56,320 bases of DNA. It comes from an uncultured Gammaproteobacteria bacterium (GTDB lineage Bacteria > Pseudomonadota > Gammaproteobacteria > Arenicellales > JAANXG01). Made by a program: the position numbers and the translations under genes. The first letter of the stretch is position 1. The number at the start of each line of letters is the position of its first letter. The stretch spans positions 1 through 56,320 of the forward strand of contig CAMYMN010000010.1 in assembly GCA_947259395.1 (NCBI GenBank), in the 5' to 3' direction. Below the pieces are notes generated by a model. That model searched no databases, was not told where the DNA came from, and saw nothing but the letters and a program-made list of their open reading frames with translations. This document shows, piece by piece, positions 35,718 to 45,547 of this stretch.

Positions 35718-36476
35718 CTATCCAGTAGCGGATCGAGTCGAGTACTTTAGACCGTCCTCATGGGTACTCTCAACCAGAGCCACCTCTGCTTTTACATAGG
35801 AACGTGAGTCATCGATGTCCAACCAGAAGCGATCTCCAATATCGAATACCCTGGCCTTCCCGAGACTGGCGAGGTGAGCAACGCCGCCGGAGAGGCTGGC
35901 ATTGCCGCTGTTTTTAGTACTCGCCTCCAGGGCTGCAAATAGGGCCGGGGTAGAATAAAAAATTCCAGTGTCAAAGGCATTGAAATTTGACAACTCCTTA
36001 CCGATATCTCGGATTTCGTCACCGCTACAGTCAACGCGGGTGACGTCGTCCAAATCTACTAACGGATTGTTGAGTCTTTTGTCCACAGCGAGTATCAGGC
36101 CATCGGCATCCAGGGGTTGATCGAGAAGTTCGCGCACTATAGACGGATCAAACAAATGATCGGACATCAGCAGCAGGAACGGTTCACTTAGATGACCCCT
36201 AGCCCGCAACACCGACACACCGTTGGGCCGTTGCCAGTTTCGGTTCACGAGATGGTTGACGACGATGCCCGCATCACTCGCAAACTGATCCAGATGTTCA
36301 CGCAGGCGCGGGCCTTGATACCCGCTCACCACATAGAACTCATCGACACCGCCTGCTACAGCGGCGCGAATGACGCGTTGGATAAGAGGAATTCCGTGTA
36401 CCGGAACCAGGGGCTTACTTTCTGCCCTCTGCCGCAATCGACTCCCCTGACCGGCGGCGATGATCAGGCATTTCAC
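35718..36476 (-). CDS. CTP:inositol-1-phosphate cytidylyltransferase-like nucleotidyltransferase
   Basis: A 252-residue nucleotidyltransferase starting at GTG 36476 with the nucleotide-binding LIIAAGQGSRLRQRAESKPL motif. Its later motifs (RNWQRPNGVSVLRAR, LLMSDHLFDPSIVREL, DIGKELSNFNAFDTGIF, ASLSGGVAHLAS and FWLDIDDSRSYVKAEVAL) match, in order, the IPCT domain of the enzymes that make di-myo-inositol phosphate in thermophiles. That domain charges inositol-1-phosphate with CTP. Here it stands alone, without the membrane DIPP synthase domain. It overlaps ino1 by 62 bases, so the two are translated together. Confidence 0.8.
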   Translation of the reverse strand: MKCLIIAAGQGSRLRQRAESKPLVPVHGIPLIQRVIRAAVAGGVDEFYVVSGYQGPRLREHLDQFASDAGIVVNHLVNRNWQRPNGVSVLRARGHLSEPFLLLMSDHLFDPSIVRELLDQPLDADGLILAVDKRLNNPLVDLDDVTRVDCSGDEIRDIGKELSNFNAFDTGIFYSTPALFAALEASTKNSGNASLSGGVAHLASLGKARVFDIGDRFWLDIDDSRSYVKAEVALVESTHEDGLKYSTRSATG

Positions 36477-37587
36477 TCAGCTTGTCTCCCCAAGTTCCAC
36501 CAATGAATGCTTCGAGCATACGATATGCCTCGTCATCGGTGTATTGACGAGGTGGATGTTTGCAAAAATACGCCGACGGCGGATGCAATACGCCGCATTC
36601 TCCGCGGTCTAACGCTAGCTTGCAGCACCGAACGGCATCGAGTGCGACCCCCGCAGAATTGGGGGAATCTTCGACCGACAGCCGCAGTTCCAGATTCATC
36701 GGCACATCACCAAACAGCTTGCCCTCTATCCTCAGGAAACAGACCTTGTTGTCGTTTTGCCACGGGACGTAGTCGCTGGGACCTACGTGGATGTTATCGT
36801 CCTTTAAGCGCACCCCCGCCACGGATTGAACCGCCTCGGTTTTCGATGTCTTCTTGGATTTTAACCGCGCACGGTTGAGCATATTCAGAAAATCCGTGTT
36901 GCCACCGGTATTCAACTGATACGTACGCTCAATCTTCACTCCCCGTTTCTTGAATAGATCGGTGAGTATCCGGTGGGTAATAGTGGCACCCATTTGTGCC
37001 TTGATGTCATCGCCGATAATCGGGAGATTATGCTGCTCGAAACGATCTGCCCACTTTGGATCACTGGCGATAAACACCGGAATGTTGTTTATGAAGGCAA
37101 CCCCCGCATCCAGCGCACATTCGGCGTAGAATCGGCTCGCCTGTTCCGAACCGACGGGAAGGTAATTTAACAGTATCTCAGTATCGGATTCCTGCAAAAG
37201 GGCAACAACTTCGTCTTTTGAGGGTTGTCGTTCGTCCGCCAGCACGAAAGTGCGTTCGTCATTATATTCGTGCATATGATCGGCAAAACCATCGAGTACC
37301 GGGCCCATGTTCACGGTGACGTCCAAATGCGGCACATCGGAACAAAACACGGTGGTGCAGTTTGGGGCTGCGAAGATCGCGTCTTTGACATCTTGCCCTA
37401 CCTTACGACGGTCGATGTCAAATGCCGCAACGACTTCGATATCACTAGGCAAGTAACCGCCCAACTCCCAATGCATCACACCGATCGCGTCGGCCGCGGT
37501 TTTGTCGCGATAGTAGTAGAGACCTTGCACCAAGGAGCTGGCACAATTTCCTACACCGGCGATGGCAATCTTTATCTTTTTGGTCAT
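36415..37587 (-). CDS. ino1: Inositol-3-phosphate synthase
   Basis: A 390-residue enzyme that converts glucose-6-phosphate to inositol-3-phosphate with NAD. The NAD site is AIAGVGNCASSLVQGLYYYR (residues about 8-27). Core signatures are FDIDRRKVGQDVKDAIF, NYLPVGSEQASRFYAECALD, IIGDDIKAQMGATITHRILT and YQLNTGGNTDFLNML, with the ending SPNSAGVALDAVRCCKLALD. It belongs to the smaller actinobacterial/archaeal class. It overlaps the downstream cytidylyltransferase gene in another frame, which fits a pathway from inositol-phosphate to CDP-inositol. Inositol products are unusual in gammaproteobacteria. Confidence 0.96.
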   Translation of the reverse strand: MTKKIKIAIAGVGNCASSLVQGLYYYRDKTAADAIGVMHWELGGYLPSDIEVVAAFDIDRRKVGQDVKDAIFAAPNCTTVFCSDVPHLDVTVNMGPVLDGFADHMHEYNDERTFVLADERQPSKDEVVALLQESDTEILLNYLPVGSEQASRFYAECALDAGVAFINNIPVFIASDPKWADRFEQHNLPIIGDDIKAQMGATITHRILTDLFKKRGVKIERTYQLNTGGNTDFLNMLNRARLKSKKTSKTEAVQSVAGVRLKDDNIHVGPSDYVPWQNDNKVCFLRIEGKLFGDVPMNLELRLSVEDSPNSAGVALDAVRCCKLALDRGECGVLHPPSAYFCKHPPRQYTDDEAYRMLEAFIGGTWGDKLSEMPDHRRRSGESIAAEGRK

Positions 37588-37704
37588 GCTTTTACCGCGC
37601 CAATTAGACCGGATCTGACCTAGTTGGCGACGCTCCTGTCACAGAAACGCCACATTTTATCCTTAATCGAACACCAGAGACAGCGGTGTGGGACGGAAAA
37701 TGGC

Positions 37705-39216
37705 TTATGCGGCGGTTTTTTGCGGCTCGACTTCCGGCCACAACTCATTTAATGCGATGGATTTACCATTGTCGGTCACCATGCGCGCATGGTACCGCCG
37801 CAACTGCCGGGGCTCGTTGACGCCGCAGGAGTGGGCGATGATTCCCACTTCTTTGACTAGGTTTTGAATGTAGTGGGCCACACGGATGGCCTTCTCCTCT
37901 GGCACCAAGCCTTTTTGTAGATCCGGATCATGGGTGGTGATTCCGGTGGGACAAGTGTTCTTGTTGCATTGCAGTGCCTGGATACAACCCAACGCAAACA
38001 TATTGCCACGTGCCGAAGCGACGAAATCGGTGCCAATGCACAATGCCCACGCAACTTCGGTTGGCGTAACTAATTTTCCGGAGGCCACCACTTTGATCCG
38101 CTCGCGCAGGCCATGTTCTTTCAGCTTATCGACCACCATCGGCAAGCTCTCGCGCAACGGCAGCCCCATGTCATCAATCAACGGCATGGGCGCCGCACCG
38201 GTACCGCCATCAGCACCATCCACGGTGATGAAGTCCGGCGCTAGACCTAAACCGCGTTTATGGATCTCATTGAACAGTGAATCCAACCAACCGTATGCCC
38301 CGACAACCGCTTTGAATCCAACTGGTTTTCCAACACTGTCACGGACGCGATTGATAAAGTCCAGCAACTCCGACACTGAATTGATATCTTCATGACGATT
38401 GGGGCTGATGGAATCGGCGCCGGGTCGGATTCCACGGATAGTGGCGATCTCTTCGGTCACCTTACCGCCAGGCAGTATGCCGCCCTTACCCGGTTTCGCA
38501 CCCTGACTCAGTTTAATCTCGAACATCTTGACCTCGTCATGCGCGGCGATCTGCCGCAGCTTGGCATCGTTGAGGTTGCCGTTCACATCACGAACCCCGT
38601 ATCTGGCGGTGCCAATCTGAAACACAATGTCGCATCCGCCCTCGAGGTGATACGGCGACAAGCCACCCTCGCCAGTGTTCATCCACGCACCAGCCATGCC
38701 GGCACCCTTAGATAAGGCTTGCACTGCGGGTTTCGAGATCGCCCCGAAACTCATTCCGGATATATTGAAAAGCGAACTGGTTACGTACGGCTGCGGACAC
38801 TGCGGACCAATGGTCACATCCCGCGGCGGTACTGCGTCTTGGCCCAAGGTAGGGAAAGGACAGTTGACAAACAGAATCGTGCCACTGGGACGAAGATCAC
38901 GTGTCGATCCAAACGCAACCGTGTTGTCGATGTTCTTGGCAGCCCGGTATACCCATGATCGCTCGGCACGATTGAACGGCAATTCCTCACGATCCATGGC
39001 AAAGAAATACTGCCGAAAAAATTCTCCCAAGTGTTCAAACAGATAACGAAATCTTCCCACCACTGGATAATTCCGTCGAATCGCTTGTTTTTTCTGGGTT
39101 ACGTCTGCGATGTACATGCCGATAACAACCAACACCAAGGTGCCGATCACAAAAATAAACAGCGCCGACATAAATCCGAGGGCATTTATAAAGAAATTCT
39201 GCGTGCTGGTGAACAT
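37705..39216 (-). CDS. FMN-binding glutamate synthase family protein, membrane-anchored
   Basis: The 503-residue protein has one N-terminal membrane helix (LGFMSALFIFVIGTLVLVVI) and a linker before the glutamate-synthase FMN barrel. The barrel includes FNISGMSFGAISKPAVQALS, the GGLSPYHLEGG region, KPGKGGILPGGKV and FITVDGADGGTGAAP. An iron-sulfur site is seen in CIQALQCNKNTCPTGI. It lacks the glutaminase and gamma domains of true GltB, so the reaction is unknown. It lies 41 bases after the aldehyde dehydrogenase gene and 117 bases before ino1. Confidence 0.93.
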   Translation of the reverse strand: MFTSTQNFFINALGFMSALFIFVIGTLVLVVIGMYIADVTQKKQAIRRNYPVVGRFRYLFEHLGEFFRQYFFAMDREELPFNRAERSWVYRAAKNIDNTVAFGSTRDLRPSGTILFVNCPFPTLGQDAVPPRDVTIGPQCPQPYVTSSLFNISGMSFGAISKPAVQALSKGAGMAGAWMNTGEGGLSPYHLEGGCDIVFQIGTARYGVRDVNGNLNDAKLRQIAAHDEVKMFEIKLSQGAKPGKGGILPGGKVTEEIATIRGIRPGADSISPNRHEDINSVSELLDFINRVRDSVGKPVGFKAVVGAYGWLDSLFNEIHKRGLGLAPDFITVDGADGGTGAAPMPLIDDMGLPLRESLPMVVDKLKEHGLRERIKVVASGKLVTPTEVAWALCIGTDFVASARGNMFALGCIQALQCNKNTCPTGITTHDPDLQKGLVPEEKAIRVAHYIQNLVKEVGIIAHSCGVNEPRQLRRYHARMVTDNGKSIALNELWPEVEPQKTAA

Positions 39217-39257
39217 GACCCGTTGTCTCCTCGAAGAGAATTAAAATTCCACCGCCA

Positions 39258-40691
39258 CTACCAAGCCTGGGAGCGAAGCACCATCATTTTCTCCACTTGC
39301 ATGTCGCGCATCGTATAGGGAATACCGCCGACGCCGAGACCGGACTGTCCGAGACCCGCAAACGGCATCCAGTCCACACGAAACGCGGTATGATCATTGA
39401 TCATTACTGCGGACGCATTGATTCGAGAGTAAACCCGCATCGCGATATCTAAGCGGTTAGAAAACACCGCCGCCTGAAACGCGTAAGGCAGCGCATTGGC
39501 GCGAGCAATGGCATCGTCCAATTCGCGATAGGGGTAGACACATATAACCGGTCCAAAGATTTCCAGAGTGCTTACTTTGGCGTCCGATGGTGGATCAAAC
39601 AATATCGTTGCAGCATACGTAGAGGCGGATAATCTTTTCCCGCCACACAGTAATTGCCCGCCTTGCTTTGCTGCTTCGCCGACCCAATCCTCAATACGGT
39701 CGACCTCGGCATGCCGAATCAACGGGCCAATTTCGGTGTCTTCGTGGGTGGGATCACCAACCCTCATAGCCTGTGCCTGTTCTACGAGACCGTCGGCGAC
39801 GGTTCGTGCGATGGATTCGTGGACGAATACACGCTGCACCGACACACAGACCTGGCCGGCATGGTACAAACCGCCCTTGGCCAACAACGGCAAGGCATCG
39901 CGTAGATCTGCGTCCTCGGCGACGATCACCGGGGCGGCGCCTCCATGCTCAAGGGCACAACGCGTACCGGCGGACAATATCGATCTCAACATCCAGCCTA
40001 CGCGAGCGCTACCGATAAACGAAAAGAACGCCACCCGGGAGTCGGTCACCAATTGGGTCGCTACATTATCGGGAATTAATGCTGCTTGGCACCACTCTTC
40101 CGGCAGGCCGGCTTCACGCAGCATGGACACAAAACGGAAACAAGACAGCGGTGTATCACCGGCCGGTTTGACAATCACCGGACATCCCGTTGCCACCGCC
40201 GGGGCCACCTGATGGACAATCAAGTTGAGCGGATGATTGAAGGCACTCACGGCAACCACCACACCGATGGGTATGTTGTGGGTAAACGCCATGCGCCCGG
40301 CGGAGGCGGTATTCACATCCATGGGAATCTCGGTACCACCCTCGGTGCGCAACGTTTCTATACAGATCCTGATGCTGTCGATGGCACGCGTCACCTCAAC
40401 CTTGGAATCAGTCAACGGCTTGCCTCCCTCCCGCGCCGCCTCGACGGCCAATTCAGACGCTTTGTCCCGCATCAGGTCCATTGTTTTCTCGAGGATTTCG
40501 ATGCGCCGCCAGGCGGGTAACCACATGGACCCGTCCGCAGACAATGCGTCGGCATTTTTTAAAGCCTGTTCGACGGCGCCGGTATCTCCGATGTCCACGG
40601 TTGCTATTCGGCTGCCGTCATAGGGGGCGACGACGTCCTCGCGCGCTGCCGGCCCGGCACCGGGAATCATTAACGGAAAATGATCGATCAT
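39258..40691 (-). CDS. NAD(P)-dependent aldehyde dehydrogenase
   Basis: A 477-residue ALDH with the cofactor region VSAFNHPLNLIVHQVAPAVA and KPAGDTPLSCFRFVSMLREA, the Rossmann FIGSARVGWMLR, the catalytic glutamate in ALEHGGAAPVIVAEDADL (LEHGG rather than the usual LELGG) and the catalytic cysteine in GGLYHAGQVCVSVQRVFVHE. The end, MPFAGLGQSGLGVGGIPYTM, is normal. The substrate is unknown. It lies between acetolactate synthase and the FMN protein in a close-packed set, 64 bases after alsS. Confidence 0.93.
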   Translation of the reverse strand: MIDHFPLMIPGAGPAAREDVVAPYDGSRIATVDIGDTGAVEQALKNADALSADGSMWLPAWRRIEILEKTMDLMRDKASELAVEAAREGGKPLTDSKVEVTRAIDSIRICIETLRTEGGTEIPMDVNTASAGRMAFTHNIPIGVVVAVSAFNHPLNLIVHQVAPAVATGCPVIVKPAGDTPLSCFRFVSMLREAGLPEEWCQAALIPDNVATQLVTDSRVAFFSFIGSARVGWMLRSILSAGTRCALEHGGAAPVIVAEDADLRDALPLLAKGGLYHAGQVCVSVQRVFVHESIARTVADGLVEQAQAMRVGDPTHEDTEIGPLIRHAEVDRIEDWVGEAAKQGGQLLCGGKRLSASTYAATILFDPPSDAKVSTLEIFGPVICVYPYRELDDAIARANALPYAFQAAVFSNRLDIAMRVYSRINASAVMINDHTAFRVDWMPFAGLGQSGLGVGGIPYTMRDMQVEKMMVLRSQAW

Positions 40692-40755
40692 GCTTCGGTT
40701 TCAGAGTTTTGGCGCCAACACGATCCAAACCTTTCGTGTCTGAATTGGAATTTAT

Positions 40756-42390
40756 TCAAATCGGGCATACCAACTCTCCAAGCTTCTGGGTCAACTTCAT
40801 GTTCTCTGAATAATCCACCGCACAGTCTATTATGGATACGGTATCGTCACCCACTGCTTGCTTAATGGTAGGCATCAGTTCGCGGGTGGATTCGACACGA
40901 TAGCCCTTGGCGCCGAAACTCTCTGCGTACTTCACGAAGTCGGGGTTATTGAAATCAATATGGCTCGAACGGCCGAAGTGCTTTTCCTGGTGCCAGCGAA
41001 TGAGACCATATTGACTGTCATTCCAAATCAGCACCACTACTGGGGCACCAATTCTCAATGCGGTTTCTATCTCTTGGGAATTCATCATGAAGCCGGCGTC
41101 GCCGGTCACCGCGACAGCAGGCCGATCAGGATACGCCAGCTTCGCTGCAATCGCTCCCGGCACAGCGATACCCATCGAAGCAAATCCATTGGAGATGATG
41201 CACGTGTTCGGACGTTCGGCCTGAAACATCCGCGCCATCCACATCTTGTGGGCGCCCACATCCGAGATCACGATTCCATCTACCTCCAGCGCCTGACGTA
41301 AATCCCAGATGATCTTTTGTGGCTTGATCGGAAACGACGTGTCATCGGCCAATGCCGCCATTTCGTCCACAATCGTCTGCCGCAGGTTCGTGGTGATTGA
41401 TTCCGTGCCCCGTGTGGCGCACTCCTGAATCTGTTCCAGGGCGAGACCAATATCACCGAGCACGCCGGACGCAAGCACATAATGTTCGTCGACCTCTGCC
41501 GGTTCTGCATCGATGTGCACGATTTTCCGGTTCTTATCCTTGTGCCACAGATAGGGATGGTATTCGACCATGTCGAACCCGACACAAATGATGACATCGG
41601 CACGATCAAAACCGCAAGAAACATAATCATTTGCCTGCAGTCCCACCGCGCCTAATGACAGTTCATGGGAAAAGGGAATGACACCCTTGGCCATAAACGT
41701 CGTGGCCACCGGAATGTTCAATGTCTCGGCAAATCGTACCAGTTGATCGTGCGCATCGGCTCGGATTACACCGTTTCCCGCCATGATGATCGGATAGCGT
41801 GCGTCGGAGATGATCTTTCCCGCCTGCTCGACTTTTTCCATAGGCGGCGACGGTGGGGTGGGACTTTGCACCCGCAATGGTTGCCTACCCTCGACCTCGG
41901 CTTTGGCGATATTTTCTGGAAAATCGATGAATGCACACCCTGGTTTCTCGGTGGTCGCAACCTTGAACGCCTTGCGCACGACTTCGGGTATGATCTCCGG
42001 CTCACGAATCTGGGTGCTGTATTTCGAGATCGGTGCAAACAAATTCACCAGGTCGAGGATTTGGTGACTCTCCTTGTGCAGGCGTGTCGTCGCCCCTTGC
42101 CCGGCAATGGCGATCACCGGCGCGCGATCCATGTTGGCATCGGCGACACCGGTGATGAGATTTGTCGCCCCCGGTCCCAGGGTCGCCAGGCATACTCCGG
42201 GTTTGCCGGTCAAGCGGCCAAAGACGTCGGCCATGAAGGCGGCACCTTGCTCGTGACGCGTGGTGATAAACTGTATCGTGCTGTCCAATAGGGCATCCAT
42301 CACATCGATGTTTTCTTCCCCGGGAATACCGAAGATGTACTGCACATCCTCGTTTTCGAGACACCGCACAAACAGCTCGGCAGCCTTCAT
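40756..42390 (-). CDS. alsS: Acetolactate synthase, catabolic (AlsS-like), large subunit
   Basis: A 544-residue thiamine-diphosphate enzyme that joins two pyruvates to acetolactate. The catalytic glutamate lies in TRHEQGAAFMADVFGRLTGK, and the cofactor motif in AVTGDAGFMMNSQEIETALR with VVLIWNDSQYGLIRWHQ. No small regulatory subunit is nearby, which fits the catabolic form or another pyruvate-handling enzyme. A strong AGGAGG site precedes the start. It is the first gene of a minus-strand run with aldehyde dehydrogenase and the FMN protein. Confidence 0.88.
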   Translation of the reverse strand: MKAAELFVRCLENEDVQYIFGIPGEENIDVMDALLDSTIQFITTRHEQGAAFMADVFGRLTGKPGVCLATLGPGATNLITGVADANMDRAPVIAIAGQGATTRLHKESHQILDLVNLFAPISKYSTQIREPEIIPEVVRKAFKVATTEKPGCAFIDFPENIAKAEVEGRQPLRVQSPTPPSPPMEKVEQAGKIISDARYPIIMAGNGVIRADAHDQLVRFAETLNIPVATTFMAKGVIPFSHELSLGAVGLQANDYVSCGFDRADVIICVGFDMVEYHPYLWHKDKNRKIVHIDAEPAEVDEHYVLASGVLGDIGLALEQIQECATRGTESITTNLRQTIVDEMAALADDTSFPIKPQKIIWDLRQALEVDGIVISDVGAHKMWMARMFQAERPNTCIISNGFASMGIAVPGAIAAKLAYPDRPAVAVTGDAGFMMNSQEIETALRIGAPVVVLIWNDSQYGLIRWHQEKHFGRSSHIDFNNPDFVKYAESFGAKGYRVESTRELMPTIKQAVGDDTVSIIDCAVDYSENMKLTQKLGELVCPI

Positions 42391-42538
42391 CTATCATCCT
42401 CCTGGTTAATACGCATTTTTTTACTGACTACCCGTCTAACTTATCGTTGATGTCAGCAACAGGCTGGTTCGCCACGAATGGATTGATTCCGCTACTAAGA
42501 CCCCAGACCGGACGAGGGGTTCCGTGATGACTTAACGT

Positions 42539-42571
42539 AAAAAAACCGGGATCGAATCCCGACCCCGGTTT
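42539..42571 (-). terminator. Intrinsic terminator after rplQ
   Basis: Read on the minus strand, a GC-rich stem (AACCGGGGTCGGG pairing with the CCCGG part around the loop ATTCGAT) is followed by seven T residues. It lies 27 bases past the rplQ stop and marks the end of the ribosomal protein operons. Confidence 0.85.
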
Positions 42572-42597
42572 GCATGATAGCGGACAATTTAAGCTAG

Positions 42598-43008
42598 TTA
42601 TTCGTCTGTTTCGTTTGTCGGTGATGACGATTCTTGTTGCTGCGAGTCCTGTATTCTATCCACCAACTGCACATAGGCCATCGGCGCATTATCGCCCGTG
42701 CGCGAACCGCATTTCAAAATACGTAGATAACCACCTGGCCGGTTTTTAAAGTGATCGCCCAAATCGTCAAACAACTTAGAGACAATATCTCGATCTCGTA
42801 AACGATCAAATGCCAATCGGCGGTTGGCCAAAGTCGGAGACTTGGCAAGCGTAATCAATGGTTCCGCAACCCGCCGGAGTTCCTTTGCCTTGGTCAAGGT
42901 GGTCTTTATTTGCTCATGGCGAAACAAAGACACGGTCATATTCCGAAACATGGCGTTACGATGTGCCGATGTGCGATTCAGATGCCGTCCGGATTTTTGA
43001 TGCCGCAT
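42598..43008 (-). CDS. rplQ: 50S ribosomal protein L17
   Basis: A 136-residue protein opening [20 protein letters not shown], the invariant L17 start, with [20 protein letters not shown] next. The acidic, Gln/Ser-rich tail ([16 protein letters not shown]) is dispensable in the family. It is the last gene of the alpha operon, three bases past rpoA, and ends at a good terminator. Confidence 0.97.
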   Translation of the reverse strand: MRHQKSGRHLNRTSAHRNAMFRNMTVSLFRHEQIKTTLTKAKELRRVAEPLITLAKSPTLANRRLAFDRLRDRDIVSKLFDDLGDHFKNRPGGYLRILKCGSRTGDNAPMAYVQLVDRIQDSQQQESSSPTNETDE

Positions 43009-43011
43009 GGT

Positions 43012-44028
43012 CTAGATACCTGGGAATTCCACGTGCGCCTCGGTTTTCTCCTTTTTCAACGAGGCCGGCGGCCAGTTTTCTAATTTCATACCCAGAGACA
43101 GCCCACGCATAGCCAACACATCCTTGATTTCGGTGAGCGATTTCTTGCCTAGATTGGGAGTCTTCAACAACTCCACCTCGGTGCGCTGGATCAAATCACC
43201 GATGTAGTAGATATTTTCCGCCTTCAGGCAGTTGGCCGAACGAACAGTAAGCTCCAAGTCGTCGACCGGACGCAGCAACAACGGATCCACTTCTGGCTCG
43301 TCTTGCGCCGGCGTCTCGGCGGCAGTCTCTTCTAAGTTTACGAATACCGAAATCTGCTCGTGCAAGATTGTCGCGGCGCGGCGCACTGCTTCTTCGGGGT
43401 CGATGGCGCCATTTGTTTCTATGTCCAGGATCAGCTTGTCCAAATCCGTGCGTTGCTCCACGCGCGCGTTTTCCACTTCGTAGGAAACACGTTGTATGGG
43501 ACTGTACGATGCATCGAGCTGCATGACACCGATAATCTTGGCATCTTCGGGGATCTTGCGTGCATCTACGGGCTCGTAGCCCCTTCCACGGGTTACGGTG
43601 AGTTCCATGTCCAGCTTACCATCCTTGGACAAGTGAGCAATGATGTGGTCTGGATCGACAATCTCGATATCGTGCTCCAGTTGAATGTCTGCGGCAGTGA
43701 CTACCCCGGGTCCTTTTTTGCTGATTCTCAGCAAGGCTTGGTCACGTGCGTGCATCCGCAACGCGAGATTTTTTAGATTGAGCAAGATGTCGATAACGTC
43801 CTCTTGCACGCCCTCCATGGTTGAGTACTCATGAAGCACGCCATCTATCTTCACTTCCGTGACCGCGCACCCTGGCATGGAAGACAAAAGGATGCGGCGT
43901 AGGGCGTTGCCGAGGGTATATCCAAATCCCCGCTCCAACGGTTCTAGCGTAATCTTTGCGTGTGTTTTGTCCATGCTCTGGACATCGACAAGACGCGGTT
44001 TGAGAAATTCCGCAGTTAAATCCTGCAT
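43012..44028 (-). CDS. rpoA: RNA polymerase alpha subunit
   Basis: A 338-residue subunit. The N-terminal domain ([20 protein letters not shown], with [20 protein letters not shown]) assembles the core enzyme. The linker is rich in acidic residues ([15 protein letters not shown]). The C-terminal domain ([39 protein letters not shown]) binds UP elements and activators. It lies between rpsD and rplQ as in E. coli. Confidence 0.98.
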   Translation of the reverse strand: MQDLTAEFLKPRLVDVQSMDKTHAKITLEPLERGFGYTLGNALRRILLSSMPGCAVTEVKIDGVLHEYSTMEGVQEDVIDILLNLKNLALRMHARDQALLRISKKGPGVVTAADIQLEHDIEIVDPDHIIAHLSKDGKLDMELTVTRGRGYEPVDARKIPEDAKIIGVMQLDASYSPIQRVSYEVENARVEQRTDLDKLILDIETNGAIDPEEAVRRAATILHEQISVFVNLEETAAETPAQDEPEVDPLLLRPVDDLELTVRSANCLKAENIYYIGDLIQRTEVELLKTPNLGKKSLTEIKDVLAMRGLSLGMKLENWPPASLKKEKTEAHVEFPGI

Positions 44029-44059
44029 ATCTGTTCCTCTTTTACTAACGGACTAGCAA

Positions 44060-44683
44060 TTACTTTGAATAAAGTGCGACGACCAAGGCTTCATTTATAT
44101 CCGCAGACAAATCGCTGCGTTCCGGTATCGATTTAAATATTCCTTTTATGCTCTTGGTATCAACCTCTAACCAGTGCGGGATCCCAATCTGCTCGCCGAT
44201 TTCCATTGCCGATCGAATTCGCAACTGGCTTTTACTTTTTTGCCGAACTTCAATGACAGCTCCCGGCGACACCTGATAGGAAGGTATGTTGACGGTTTTG
44301 TTATTGACTGCGATCGATTTGTGGCTCACTAATTGACGGGCTTCGGCACGGGTGACCGCAAATCCCATCCGATACACAACATTATCGAGCCGACATTCCA
44401 GCAGCTGCAGCAAGTTTTCACCTGTCGAGCCTTTGAGACGGGCGGCTTCCTTGTAATAGTTGTGAAATTGTTTTTCGAATACACCGTAGATGCGGCGCAG
44501 TTTCTGCTTCTCCCGCAGCTGCGTTCCGTAAACTGTCACCCGCGGGCGCCTTCCCGTCCCTGGCTGTCCCGGCAGTTTGTCGATTCGGCACTTGGAGTCC
44601 AGAGGACGAACCGGACTCTTCAAGAACAAGTCCGTACCTTCGCGTCGCGCCAGCTTACAAGTCGGTCCTAAATATCTCGCCAT
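44060..44683 (-). CDS. rpsD: 30S ribosomal protein S4
   Basis: ATG 44683 gives 207 residues opening [20 protein letters not shown]. The S4 RNA-binding domain is at [20 protein letters not shown] with [20 protein letters not shown]. The N-terminal zinc-site cysteines of the zinc-containing form are absent. In E. coli S4 represses the alpha operon by binding its leader; the leader here was not analysed. Confidence 0.97.
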   Translation of the reverse strand: MARYLGPTCKLARREGTDLFLKSPVRPLDSKCRIDKLPGQPGTGRRPRVTVYGTQLREKQKLRRIYGVFEKQFHNYYKEAARLKGSTGENLLQLLECRLDNVVYRMGFAVTRAEARQLVSHKSIAVNNKTVNIPSYQVSPGAVIEVRQKSKSQLRIRSAMEIGEQIGIPHWLEVDTKSIKGIFKSIPERSDLSADINEALVVALYSK

Positions 44684-44701
44684 AATTTTCTCATCATGCA
44701 A

Positions 44702-45097
44702 CTATACGCGACGCCGTTTCGGCGGCCGGCAACCATTGTGCGGTATGGGCGTGACGTCGCTGATCTGACTGATTTCGAAACCGACCGCGTTCAAAGCCCG
44801 CACCGCGGATTCCCTTCCGGGACCAGGCCCCTTGACACGAACTTCGAGGTTCTTCATGCCGTAATCCTGCGCTGCACGCCCGGCCTTTTCCGCTGCCACC
44901 TGGGCTGCAAAGGGAGTGCTTTTACGCGAACCACGGAAACCGGCGCCACCCGCCGTCGCCCAACACAACGTGTTGCCATGCCGGTCGGTGATGGTGATGA
45001 TCGTATTGTTGAACGAGGCATGTATATGAGCAATGCCTTCGACGATTGTCTTTTTGATCTTCTTCTTCGCCTTGGCGCCGGTTTTTGGTTTCGCCAT
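44702..45097 (-). CDS. rpsK: 30S ribosomal protein S11
   Basis: A 131-residue protein with a basic N-terminus ([20 protein letters not shown]), the core [20 protein letters not shown] and the conserved end [18 protein letters not shown]. It lies in the 30S platform near S18 and S21. It follows rpsM by six bases in the alpha operon. Confidence 0.98.
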   Translation of the reverse strand: MAKPKTGAKAKKKIKKTIVEGIAHIHASFNNTIITITDRHGNTLCWATAGGAGFRGSRKSTPFAAQVAAEKAGRAAQDYGMKNLEVRVKGPGPGRESAVRALNAVGFEISQISDVTPIPHNGCRPPKRRRV

Positions 45098-45103
45098 CAG
45101 AAC

Positions 45104-45460
45104 TTACCTTTTGATTGGTTTGCGCGGACCTTTTCGGGTCCTCGCGTTAGTACGCGTGCGCTGCCCACGAACCGGTAACCCGCGACGATGGCGCATTCCA
45201 CGATACGCCCCGAGGTCCATTAACCGTTTGATGTTCATCGAAACTTCCCGCCGCAGGTCACCTTCCAGCGTGTACTTCGCCACTTCTGCGCGTAATTTCT
45301 CGGCATCCCCTTCGGTAAAATTCTTTACTTTCAAGTCTCGTGCGACGCCCGCCGCATCGCAGATCTTCTGTGCGCGAGGACGCCCGATACCGTAAATCGC
45401 AGTCAAGGCGACTTCGGCATGTTTATTAACGGGTAGATTGATTCCGGATATTCGAGCCAA
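45104..45460 (-). CDS. rpsM: 30S ribosomal protein S13 (TTG start)
   Basis: A 118-residue protein with the family opening [20 protein letters not shown], then [12 protein letters not shown], and the C-terminal motif [20 protein letters not shown]. The start codon is TTG (45460), supported by an AGGAG site about eight bases upstream. It is the first gene of the alpha operon, after rpmJ. Confidence 0.97.
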   Translation of the reverse strand: MARISGINLPVNKHAEVALTAIYGIGRPRAQKICDAAGVARDLKVKNFTEGDAEKLRAEVAKYTLEGDLRREVSMNIKRLMDLGAYRGMRHRRGLPVRGQRTRTNARTRKGPRKPIKR

Positions 45461-45547
45461 CGGCTATGTCTCCTGAGTGTGCGCCGAAAAAAGGCGCGTA
45501 AGCATACTGATTGCGCGGCTATAAAGCAACATTATCAAATTCTAATA

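Noticed and set aside
39258-40691. LEHGG in place of LELGG in the aldehyde dehydrogenase
   Set aside because: The catalytic glutamate and cysteine are both kept, so the change does not argue for an inactive enzyme and does not merit a separate finding.
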